Shown piece after piece: positions 1-6,027 of a stretch of 7,739 nt of DNA. The DNA is taken from positions 1 through 7,739 of the forward strand of contig JACVQG010000050.1 in the NCBI GenBank assembly GCA_015661045.1, given 5' to 3'. Source of the DNA: Dehalococcoidia bacterium. Its GTDB lineage: Bacteria; Chloroflexota; Dehalococcoidia; JACVQG01. The notes beneath the pieces are model-generated. The model was not told the origin of the DNA, searched no databases, and saw only the letters and a program-made list of their open reading frames with translations. The position numbers and the translations under genes are program-made. Positions within the stretch are counted from its first letter, which is position 1; every line of letters begins with the position of its first letter.

Positions 1-71
1 GCCCCGCTGAGTATCTTCAGGATAGCTATTACTTTCCGTTTAACTTCGGTGGCGTCATTAGTGATTATCAT
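1..71 (-). CDS. N-terminal fragment of a possible NrpR/DUF128-like transcriptional regulator (3' end beyond window)
   Basis: An open minus-strand frame begins with ATG at 71-69 and runs off the window after 23 codons. It reads MIITNDATEVKR then KVIAILKILSG. A stop codon lies in frame four codons upstream, so this ATG is the first possible start. A GAAGGA Shine-Dalgarno-like stretch lies about 12 nt upstream, which is rather far. The pattern of a short polar leader followed by a basic, hydrophobic helix of the type VxRKVIxILKILS resembles the first helix of the winged-helix domain of NrpR/DUF128 regulators, which repress nitrogen-assimilation genes in methanogens. The neighbouring glutamate-synthase-like gene on the same strand fits a nitrogen role. 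With only 23 residues the family call is tentative; another winged-helix regulator, or a chance frame, remains possible. Confidence 0.42.
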   Translation of the reverse strand, partial: MIITNDATEVKRKVIAILKILSG

Positions 72-202
72 AGATGTTCATTTTCCTTCGACAATAGACC
101 TCTGCCATCTCTTCTCCCCCATCAAAGGCTCTGTACACGACACTTTTTGGAAGGGGTTACACGGTTGTCATTGCTCAGAAAATAGGCAAATTCCCGATTG
201 TC

Positions 203-260
203 GTAGGGTCAGGTTTTTAACCTGACCGCCTGGGCGGGCGGGTTCGAAACCCGCCCCTAC
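203..260. repeat. REP/MITE-like double-hairpin element with GTAGGG/CCCTAC ends
   Basis: The element starts with GTAGGG (203-208) and ends with its inverse CCCTAC (255-260). Inside are two consecutive perfect hairpins. The first pairs GGTCAGGTT (207-215) with AACCTGACC (219-227) around a TTT loop. The second pairs GGGCGGGTT (236-244) with AACCCGCCC (248-256) around a CGA loop. Two 9-bp stems side by side inside short terminal inverted repeats are typical of REP-type or miniature inverted-repeat elements that occur in many genomic copies. No transposase is present here, so any movement would need a partner elsewhere. There is no T-tract on either side, so it is not an obvious Rho-independent terminator, although the folded RNA could still affect transcript ends. 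Confidence 0.7.
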
Positions 261-376
261 ATTAAAAATATATCTATTTTCATACTTCATAGTGCCCAGT
301 GCAACTGAGCATGGGCGATTTCCTCGAAAAGAGGCACCGTAACCTCATCTCCCCATCGAGAGCGAAGGGATATACG

Positions 377-406
377 TGGGCAGTCCCGAATAATCGGGAC
401 TGCCCA
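377..406 (-). terminator. Strong hairpin downstream of the glutamate-synthase-like gene (terminator-like, no U-tract)
   Basis: TGGGCAGTCCCGA (377-389) pairs perfectly with TCGGGACTGCCCA (394-406) around a four-base ATAA loop, a 13-bp GC-rich stem. It begins about 25 nt past the stop codon of the minus-strand gene ending at 432, the place expected for a transcript end. No run of T follows it on either strand, so it is not a classic intrinsic terminator. It may instead stabilise the mRNA 3' end, assist Rho-type termination, or be another dispersed palindromic repeat. Confidence 0.4.
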
Positions 407-431
407 ATGTAATCACTTACAGGCTTTTCCG

Positions 432-2042
432 CTATTTGTCCAGGAGCTTTTTAATAGTTTCCCGGCTGCTTTCCCAGATGGGTTTCATTCCCATAACAGC
501 AGCGGAGTGTTCAGTTAAAGGCTCCACATCGCTTCTATCCAGCAGATTCAGTTTCCACTTCCGGCAGCCTGCCATTAATTGTTTAAGGCCAGTACCGATT
601 CGATCGGTGAAATAGGTGTAGACACCTACCGCCGGCCAGGGGATGTCTGTACCCAACACTTTCCCATTCCCATTATGGCTCTTAAGTTCTGTTGCCGCGA
701 TAAAGAACTGCTCCGGGCGCTCACCATACATCGAGCTAAAGTTCTTCGGCAGGTTGCCTTTATTGAACAGCTCTACAAAATAATCAGATTTCATCGCTGC
801 GGTAAGAGGCGACCGCGCCATAGCTATAGCCTTGATATATGGGCCATGCCCATCGCCAAGGTTGCTAAGAGCAATAGCTTTAAGGATCTGGGTCTCATTA
901 ATAAAACCACCGGCAAATGCGATATCGGGTATATACTTACCCTTTTTAGCTAAAATCTCTATCCCCTGGAGTATCTGGGCCAGCAAATAAATAGTGGGCG
1001 TAGAGCATTCCTGCATCATCGGGACAGGGCTCATACCCGTGCCGCCGCCGCCACCATCGAATGTTAGTAAGTCGATCTTAGCTTCGGAAGCGCATTTCAA
1101 GGTAAAAGCTACCACCGCTGCATTATAGCCGCCGGTTTTCAGGAAAACCTTTTTGGCGCCCTGTTTCCGTAACCAGGCAATATCTTCAACGAAGCTCTTC
1201 TCCTCCGGCATTCCCACCCGGCTATGTCTTTCAAAGCTGTGAAATACACCACCCTTAAAAGCTTCCTGGACTGCCTTGTCCTCGGGGTCGGGCAACACTA
1301 CGTAGCCCCTGTTTTTAAGCATAATGGCCCTGTCCAGGTCGAAGATTCTGACCTCGCCGCCAATAGCTTTGGCTCCCTGGCCCCACTTCCGTTCGATGAT
1401 ATTTACGCCCAGGCCTTTTAACGCATATATGTCTACACCGTTCCGCTGGTCTTCCACATTGGTCTGCACCACAATTTCGCCGTGCTTCCCGTCCCAGTGT
1501 TTCCTGAAGGCATTTACCCGGTACTCCAGGTCTTTGGAATAGGTTACCTTGCCTTTGGAATCGAACCTGGCATCCGGGTCCATCCCGCAAACGTTTTCAC
1601 CGATAGTCTGGATGGTTCCGGAAAGAGCGGCACCCATAGCAATGGCATCCCAGTGCCGTTTGGCTACGGCGGTCGAACCTAATCCGGCTATCAGCACCGG
1701 CACTTTGAGAGGCACTCCGCCGGCGGTTACGGAAATATCTACATTGGGGAATAGCGCTTTATCCGAGTCGGCCTCAATACCCTGGGCGCCCAGAACATTA
1801 ACCATGATTTGAAAGTGGGTCCAGTCCAGAAAGTAATCTTTATTAGAGGCCTGGGTGCTTTTGCCAAAATCTTCGGGGTTAGGGTAAAGCACTTCCCGGC
1901 CGCGGAACGCTGACTTGCTTATCTCGCACATGTGGCCGCATTCCCTTATACAGATGGGGCACATCCCACTTAGAGGTGAAGTGTCCTTTTGCCGGGTAAC
2001 GGTTCCGGTTGTAGAACGGGCATTTTCCAGAATACCTGACAT
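432..2042 (-). CDS. FMN-binding glutamate-synthase-like domain protein (archaeal-type GltB, stand-alone synthase domain)
   Basis: This 536-residue protein matches the central FMN-binding synthase domain of glutamate synthase, a TIM barrel that in complete enzymes joins ammonia to 2-oxoglutarate to give glutamate. Visible signatures are GLGVNIIERKWGQGAK (about 210-225), the glycine-rich DGGGGGTGMSP (329-339) and the barrel segment IAFAGGFINETQILKAIAL (374-392). An N-terminal CPICIRECGHMC motif places cysteines at 28, 31, 35 and 39, suggesting an iron-sulfur site. The glutaminase domain and the C-terminal GXGXG domain of large GltB are absent, as is the usual CxxxxCxxxxC cluster after the barrel. 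The ATG at 2042 follows an excellent AAAGGAGGA site about 5 nt upstream. It has its own regulated-looking promoter region and no close operon partner in view. The family assignment is firm; glutamate-synthase activity is not, since such stand-alone proteins may need separate subunits or use another electron donor. Confidence 0.87.
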   Translation of the reverse strand: MSGILENARSTTGTVTRQKDTSPLSGMCPICIRECGHMCEISKSAFRGREVLYPNPEDFGKSTQASNKDYFLDWTHFQIMVNVLGAQGIEADSDKALFPNVDISVTAGGVPLKVPVLIAGLGSTAVAKRHWDAIAMGAALSGTIQTIGENVCGMDPDARFDSKGKVTYSKDLEYRVNAFRKHWDGKHGEIVVQTNVEDQRNGVDIYALKGLGVNIIERKWGQGAKAIGGEVRIFDLDRAIMLKNRGYVVLPDPEDKAVQEAFKGGVFHSFERHSRVGMPEEKSFVEDIAWLRKQGAKKVFLKTGGYNAAVVAFTLKCASEAKIDLLTFDGGGGGTGMSPVPMMQECSTPTIYLLAQILQGIEILAKKGKYIPDIAFAGGFINETQILKAIALSNLGDGHGPYIKAIAMARSPLTAAMKSDYFVELFNKGNLPKNFSSMYGERPEQFFIAATELKSHNGNGKVLGTDIPWPAVGVYTYFTDRIGTGLKQLMAGCRKWKLNLLDRSDVEPLTEHSAAVMGMKPIWESSRETIKKLLDK

Positions 2043-2075
2043 TTATTCCTCCTTTGAAATCATGGGCTGCTGGCG

Positions 2076-2105
2076 CCTATAATTGTTACGATAATATTAC
2101 GTCAA
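2076..2105 (-). promoter_or_regulatory. Second, weaker promoter candidate (P2) for the glutamate-synthase-like gene
   Basis: On the minus strand TTGACG (2105-2100) could serve as a -35 box, and TTATAG (2082-2077) or TATAGG (2081-2076) as a -10 box, with 17 or 18 nt between them. The match is weaker than P1 but lies closer to the gene, giving a leader of only about 30 nt. Its -35 box directly adjoins the palindrome at 2106-2121, so a protein bound there would also obstruct this promoter. Confidence 0.35.
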
Positions 2106-2121
2106 CGGCAACCCATTGCCG
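2106..2121. promoter_or_regulatory. Palindromic operator candidate CGGCAA-N4-TTGCCG
   Basis: A perfect 6-bp inverted repeat, CGGCAA (2106-2111) and TTGCCG (2116-2121), is separated by CCCA. It starts exactly where the P1 -10 box (2122-2127) ends, and ends exactly where the P2 -35 box (2100-2105) begins, so it would cover the P1 transcription start. A second, 8-bp inverted repeat (ATTACGTC 2096-2103 and GACGTAAT 2131-2138) encloses it, though its centre is shifted by about 3 bp. Position and symmetry suit a dimeric repressor. The GGCA-N6-TGCC core has the same spacing as the GGAA-N6-TTCC operator of methanogen NrpR, but the bases differ, so linking it to the NrpR-like fragment at 1-71 is speculation. 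Confidence 0.55.
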
Positions 2122-2150
2122 ATTTTAACGGACGTAATTTCGTTTGTCAA
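2122..2150 (-). promoter_or_regulatory. Near-consensus sigma70-type promoter (P1) for the glutamate-synthase-like gene
   Basis: On the minus strand TTGACA (2150-2145) is a perfect -35 hexamer. TAAAAT (2127-2122) matches the TATAAT -10 consensus at five of six bases, and the spacer is the optimal 17 nt. The expected start point is near 2115, inside the palindrome at 2106-2121, leaving a leader of about 70 nt before the ATG at 2042. No -10/-35 pair of this quality was noticed elsewhere in the intergenic DNA. Confidence 0.68.
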
Positions 2151-2224
2151 TAAGGGTTTTAGCTTAGGAGAATCAATCAGAGGTAGGCAAAATCTTACGA
2201 TTTCCGTTAAGAGGCAAAGGCCCC

Positions 2225-2263
2225 AAAGAGGTTAAGTCAGACAACGCGTGGTATTAACCTTTT
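2225..2263 (-). terminator. Weak terminator-like hairpin after the PQ-loop gene
   Basis: AGGTTAA (2229-2235) pairs with TTAACCT (2254-2260), and pairing extends through AAA/TTT if the G at 2228 is bulged. The 18-nt loop contains a smaller imperfect ACAACGCGTGGT dyad. On the minus strand it begins within about 10 nt of the stop codon at 2269, where the operon transcript should end. Only three U residues follow the stem, so it is a weak intrinsic terminator at best. Confidence 0.32.
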
Positions 2264-2268
2264 CCCGG

Positions 2269-2526
2269 TCACTTTTTACCTTTACGGTATCTTAATATCA
2301 AAATTATCTGAAAAGTTGAAGCTGCCAGGCCCACGGCATTGCCAACAGTAAATACCAGGTCGTGGATAATAATGCTGTAGACAAGATAGAAAGCCATGCC
2401 CAGCCACAGGACACCCCATGCCGTGAGTGAGAAACCGGCTACATCTTTAGTCTTCACCGTTTTTATGAGTTGAGGTACATAGAATGCCTCTACCAGTATA
2501 AAACCTATCCAGCCTAAGAATTGCAA
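2269..2526 (-). CDS. Small PQ-loop membrane protein, SemiSWEET-like
   Basis: This 85-residue protein has three predicted membrane helices, at about 3-17, 36-54 and 58-78, and ends in a basic RYRKGKK tail. The PQ pair at residues 18-19 lies at the end of helix 1, followed by a charged loop (KTVKTKD) and a GFSLTAW segment, the classic PQ-loop pattern. Size and three-helix layout match bacterial SemiSWEETs, which dimerise to move sugars across the inner membrane. Asn63 in helix 3 sits where family members often carry a substrate-contacting Asn. Other small PQ-loop proteins cannot be excluded, so no substrate is assigned. Translation starts at TTG (2526-2524): no ATG occurs before residue 44, and GAGGTGA stands about 5 nt upstream, a very strong ribosome binding site. 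It follows dinG by 22 bp and is the last gene of the operon. Confidence 0.8.
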   Translation of the reverse strand: MQFLGWIGFILVEAFYVPQLIKTVKTKDVAGFSLTAWGVLWLGMAFYLVYSIIIHDLVFTVGNAVGLAASTFQIILILRYRKGKK

Positions 2527-2548
2527 GGTTTCACCTCTTTAGAATGGT

Positions 2549-5377
2549 TCAGGATGGTTTCACTCGTTCTTGGGTTGTTGTTGTGGGATTTCGCCCTAGC
2601 CAGGCGCTTACATCTTTAACTACCTGAGATAGAGGGCCGGTTTTAATTGTACATTGAGGCAAAGATTCCAGAAAGGCCCTGCCATATCTTTTGGTTCTTA
2701 CACGCTGGTCCAGCAATACCATTACACCCCGGTCGCTGCGCCGCCGGATGAGCCTTCCGAATCCCTGCTTCAAGCGCAGTATCGCGAGGGGTACAGAATA
2801 TTCATTAAAGCCATCGTCCATAAGCTCACAGCGGGCTTCAAAAATAGGGTCACTGGGGACTGGAAATGGCAACCGCGGAATAATAAGCAGGTTCAGGGTG
2901 TCAGCAGGGACATCTATCCCTTCCCAGAAGGAACTCGTGCCTAATAGCAGTGTATGCGGGTTGCTCTGGAAAACCCTTAGAAGTTGTTGCGGGGAGCCAT
3001 CTACTCCCTGGCCCAACACCTGGATCCCCTGCATTTCCAGGCGTGACCTTACAGCTTGATGAGTGGCTTGAAGGGCAGCGTGTGAGGTAAAAAGCCCCAG
3101 GGTTCGGCCACCGGCAGCTTCGGCAAGCGCAGCAAATGCCTCACTCACACCTGCCTGATAGCCTGGCTGGCTAGGCTCAGGGATATTTCCCGGAATACAT
3201 ATCAGCGTTGAATTCTTATAATCGAAGGGGCTCCCCAGCACCAATTCCCTGGCAGAATCCAGGCCAAGCCTCTCTCTGCTGAAATTGAGACGTCCCTGAA
3301 TGCTTAACGTGGCGCTGGTAAGCATCACAAATTTTTTACTGGAATAAAGGCTTTCGTCTAAAATTCCTCCGACCTGCAATGGTGCGCTTCCCAGACTGGC
3401 TTTTTCCACCTCGACCCGTGATGTTGCCCAGTATACGCGGCTTTTTTCAGGATTGAACACGGTATCCTTTAGTTGTTGCTCGAACCTGGCATTATCGGTA
3501 ATACAGGATGTCAGCCTGCCGGCCAGACCACTGTGGAACGCTGTTTTTTGTTCGGAGTTTTCCAGACTGGAGTGGAGCTTTTCCAGCGAAACACCAAGTT
3601 GATGAAGGGCAAGGATAAGATTTTCCCCGTTCACCTCAATTTCAGACCAGCCCGGCTGGGACCTTACTGCCGGGGTCAAGCGCAGACGGCTTTCATAGTT
3701 TTGAGAGTTGCCAGGCCGGTTAGAAATAAACTGGGTCAAAGTGCGGAAAAATTGGCTGCTGCAGGAGTGAGCATCCTCCAGGTCGCTATTGGCCTGAGAG
3801 ATTAATGTTTCCACATCTTTAACACGGGTAGAATTCACTTGATCCCGTTTTAAAGCAACGGCTATTTCAGCCAACAGGCCCGTTGCAGTCCCCTGTCGGC
3901 GTTTCTGGCTGATGTGATTCAAGTGTCCAACAATCTGTTCCGAAGTAACTTTCACGCCAAGTTGCTCTGTGGCCTCGTCCTCCAGGTGATGGGCCTCATC
4001 GATAATAAGGTGGTTATAATCGGGAAGGATTCGAGAACCGCTGGCCATATCTGATAGTAGCAGGGCATGGTTGGTTACCACAATGTGCGCCGACTCTGCC
4101 TGCTGGCGGGCCCTGTAGAGGAAACAATGGCCTTCGTCATAGCAATGGCAGCTTTCTTTATGGCAAGTATCCTCTCCAGCCGATACAGTACTCCAAATAG
4201 ATGCCTCATTGTTAAGGAGACGGATTTCAGCTTTATCACCGGTCTGGGTATTGTTCAGCCAGATTAATGACCGGGCTAAAAAGAGGGCCTCTTCCTGGGT
4301 TAGCACCAGGCTTTGCCGCAGGGAGTCCCACCGGATAAGGCACAGATAGTTGCTCCGTCCCTTCAGGATAGCTGTTTTCAGACCGGCCAGATGGTTCAGA
4401 GCTTTTTTTAGCATGGGGATGTCTTTGGTGACCAATTGTTCTTGCAGGTTAATAGTATTCGTGGACAGCACTACCCGTGTCTGATTATCCAGAGCAAAAG
4501 TCATTGCCGGCAGTAGATACGCCATTGATTTACCGGTTCCGGTTCCAGCCTCAACTATAAGCTGTTGCTCCTGGTTTATAGCTTCAGCTATCGCCCGGGC
4601 CATCTGGACCTGTTCCACCCGGTGTTCGAATCCGGGAACAGCCGATTGAATTGAGCCGCCGGGTTCAAGCTGGCTGACCAGCGGTTCAACGTTGATGGGG
4701 ATGGTAGTGGTTTTAGGTTCCAGGGGTTCTATCTCCAATTCAGAAAGCGCAGATACAGCCGGTAGTGCTAAATTTAATGAAAGTGGCGATGGGGAGATTA
4801 GAGATGGGTCAAAAAGGAGATGCCAGCCACAACCAGCCACCTTGCCCAGCCTGGCTATTTCCGTTTTTAAAAGAATTCGCAAGGTTTCTATTTTTTTCTG
4901 AAGTTCTAAGCAAACAATCCCTGTTACCGAAGCATGGTTAAGGGCCCGGTGTTCCGAGGGCAATATCAAGCCACATTGCCTGGCTACAGCGACAAGACTG
5001 TACTCCTGGGACTGCGGGAATAGCAGGCTGGCAAGGTGATATGTATCCAGTACGGGTCCTGTGGGCCTGACTCCTTTGGCTGCCAGAAAGCCCAGGTCAA
5101 AGGCCAGATTGTGGCCAACCAGTGGGGACGAACCAAGGAAAGCTGCCAGTTGAGTTGCGATACGTTCAAAAGTTGGAGCTTTAGCTAGCTCCTGGGGGGA
5201 AATGCCTGTAAGCCTCTGGATATTTTCAGGAACGGAGCGGCGGGGATTCACCAGGGTATGGAATTCATCTGTTGGCTGCCCATTTTTGAAATTGACCGCT
5301 CCGACCTCGATAATCTCATCCGTTTCAGACCGTAGGCCGGTTGTCTCCAGGTCCAGGGCAATAAAGCTATCTATCAT
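2549..5377 (-). CDS. dinG: DinG-family helicase with N-terminal DnaQ-like exonuclease domain
   Basis: From the ATG at 5377 the protein has 942 residues. Residues 1-165 form a DEDD exonuclease fold: ALDLETTG (D9, E11), VGHNLAFD (D94) and HRALNHA (143-149). A variable linker (about 165-250) leads to an XPD/DinG superfamily 2 helicase: GTGTGKS Walker A (278-284), DEAH box (460-463), TSAT (687-690) and QGFGRLIRR (871-879). Cysteines 346, 405, 410, 412 and 418 lie where XPD/DinG proteins bind a 4Fe-4S cluster, one more than the four needed. DinG unwinds DNA and R-loop-type structures in repair; the fused form is typical of Gram-positives and relatives. The last exonuclease acid (HxxxxD) is His148, so nuclease activity is doubtful. 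An upstream ATG at 5431, with GGTGAG 8 nt before it, would add 18 residues and overlap dedA by 46 nt; I prefer 5377 because the domain begins there, 8 nt after the dedA stop. Confidence 0.92.
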   Translation of the reverse strand: MIDSFIALDLETTGLRSETDEIIEVGAVNFKNGQPTDEFHTLVNPRRSVPENIQRLTGISPQELAKAPTFERIATQLAAFLGSSPLVGHNLAFDLGFLAAKGVRPTGPVLDTYHLASLLFPQSQEYSLVAVARQCGLILPSEHRALNHASVTGIVCLELQKKIETLRILLKTEIARLGKVAGCGWHLLFDPSLISPSPLSLNLALPAVSALSELEIEPLEPKTTTIPINVEPLVSQLEPGGSIQSAVPGFEHRVEQVQMARAIAEAINQEQQLIVEAGTGTGKSMAYLLPAMTFALDNQTRVVLSTNTINLQEQLVTKDIPMLKKALNHLAGLKTAILKGRSNYLCLIRWDSLRQSLVLTQEEALFLARSLIWLNNTQTGDKAEIRLLNNEASIWSTVSAGEDTCHKESCHCYDEGHCFLYRARQQAESAHIVVTNHALLLSDMASGSRILPDYNHLIIDEAHHLEDEATEQLGVKVTSEQIVGHLNHISQKRRQGTATGLLAEIAVALKRDQVNSTRVKDVETLISQANSDLEDAHSCSSQFFRTLTQFISNRPGNSQNYESRLRLTPAVRSQPGWSEIEVNGENLILALHQLGVSLEKLHSSLENSEQKTAFHSGLAGRLTSCITDNARFEQQLKDTVFNPEKSRVYWATSRVEVEKASLGSAPLQVGGILDESLYSSKKFVMLTSATLSIQGRLNFSRERLGLDSARELVLGSPFDYKNSTLICIPGNIPEPSQPGYQAGVSEAFAALAEAAGGRTLGLFTSHAALQATHQAVRSRLEMQGIQVLGQGVDGSPQQLLRVFQSNPHTLLLGTSSFWEGIDVPADTLNLLIIPRLPFPVPSDPIFEARCELMDDGFNEYSVPLAILRLKQGFGRLIRRRSDRGVMVLLDQRVRTKRYGRAFLESLPQCTIKTGPLSQVVKDVSAWLGRNPTTTTQERVKPS

Positions 5378-5385
5378 TTTCCTAC

Positions 5386-6018
5386 CTAGCTGCTGGTAAA
5401 GTGCCGAATCAAGTTTAGTATACCCGCCCATCCGAAAATCTCACCAAAGTTCTTGGCCGCCTTTCCTACGAACATAGCTATAAGATATTGCCACAGTGGA
5501 AGCCTGAAAGCGCCGGCAGCTATTCCTCCGATGTGGAAAGGCATGAAAGGTACAGCAGCAAAAACCATTACGGCAAACATTCCATAGCGTCTCATCCATT
5601 GCTCAAATTTAATGTAGGTGCGAGTTTCCTTTTTAACTACAACCTTGCTGCCCCAATACCCTGCATAGTAAGCGGTCAGCTCTCCCAGAGCGCCTCCCAC
5701 ACTGGCCCATAACGCTACCCACGTTGGGTTCCATTTGGCGGCGGCTACAAGGACCACGATTATACCGGGAGCAGGTAGGAAAATCGTAGCAGCGCTAAGA
5801 GCGGATACAAAAAAGACTATGATGTAAGCAAAGATGGCAAAATCTGCCAGGCGCTCTTTAAGGAATCCCTCCGTAAAACGGAGCAGAAAGTAAATTCCCA
5901 CACTGATACCCATCAAAATAGCTATCAGTATGGCTAGATGCCACCACCTCCACTTCTCCCCCTTTTTAGGTGTAAGCGGGTGCATATTAGGCAGGTTGGA
6001 AAGGAAATCATCTATCAC
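5386..6018 (-). CDS. DedA/VTT-domain (SNARE-associated) integral membrane protein
   Basis: This protein of about 210 residues has several hydrophobic segments, roughly 28-47, 60-92, 98-122, 147-170 and 175-203. Hallmarks of the DedA/TVP38/TMEM64 (VTT) family are FLPAPG (80-85), GGALGELTAYYAGYWG (108-123, with the conserved acidic E113) and VPFMPFHIGGIAAGAFRLP (156-174). Family members act in the inner membrane and several help recycle lipid carriers such as undecaprenyl phosphate or flip phospholipids; the substrate of this one is not known. The arginine common in the F-x-R-x-x-P segment of classical DedA is replaced by a hydrophobic stretch, placing it nearer the TVP38/YqaA side. The only start giving full length is GTG at 6018, 9 nt after the ispE stop, and it lacks a good ribosome binding site; ATG at 5985 (residue 12) is an alternative. 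An isoprenoid kinase upstream makes a lipid-carrier role attractive but unproven. Confidence 0.82.
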   Translation of the reverse strand: MIDDFLSNLPNMHPLTPKKGEKWRWWHLAILIAILMGISVGIYFLLRFTEGFLKERLADFAIFAYIIVFFVSALSAATIFLPAPGIIVVLVAAAKWNPTWVALWASVGGALGELTAYYAGYWGSKVVVKKETRTYIKFEQWMRRYGMFAVMVFAAVPFMPFHIGGIAAGAFRLPLWQYLIAMFVGKAAKNFGEIFGWAGILNLIRHFTSS

Positions 6019-6027
6019 AGGTTTATA

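Larger units (their letters stand above)
72..431. other. Intergenic region with two palindromic elements, no supported gene
   Basis: This 360-bp stretch separates the glutamate-synthase-like gene from the partial regulator gene. It contains a 58-bp double-hairpin repeat (203-260) and a 13-bp-stem hairpin (377-406), listed separately. Between them, 261-376 includes an AT-rich patch (261-290) and a small imperfect stem around 292-316. Very short open frames exist on both strands between about 290 and 412, but they have no ribosome binding site and overlap the palindrome, so I do not call them genes. I could not find a convincing promoter for the regulator fragment, although its 5' untranslated region would lie in 72-202. 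Confidence 0.6.

Noticed and set aside
203..260. Double hairpin as a CRISPR repeat or riboswitch
   Set aside because: There is a single copy, with no spacers and no array; the paired stems and inverted ends fit a REP/MITE-like element better, and no conserved riboswitch core was recognised.
311..412. Short plus-strand frame from ATG 311 to TAA 412, and a minus-strand frame over the same interval ending at about 289
   Set aside because: Both are about 30-40 codons, lack a ribosome binding site and run through the palindrome at 377-406, so chance open frames are more likely than genes.
579..1812. Several open frames on either strand inside the glutamate-synthase-like gene
   Set aside because: They overlap a clearly conserved coding sequence in other frames, show no recognisable motifs and have no ribosome binding sites; they are shadows.
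2654..5399. Plus-strand and alternative-frame open frames of 60-122 codons inside dinG
   Set aside because: The dinG reading carries all helicase motifs end to end; the others have no family signature.
5378..5431. Upstream ATG at 5431 as the dinG start
   Set aside because: The GGTGAG upstream is part of the dedA coding sequence for a conserved NFGEIFG segment, the added 18 residues do not fit the exonuclease fold, and it would overlap dedA by 46 nt. Kept only as an alternative.
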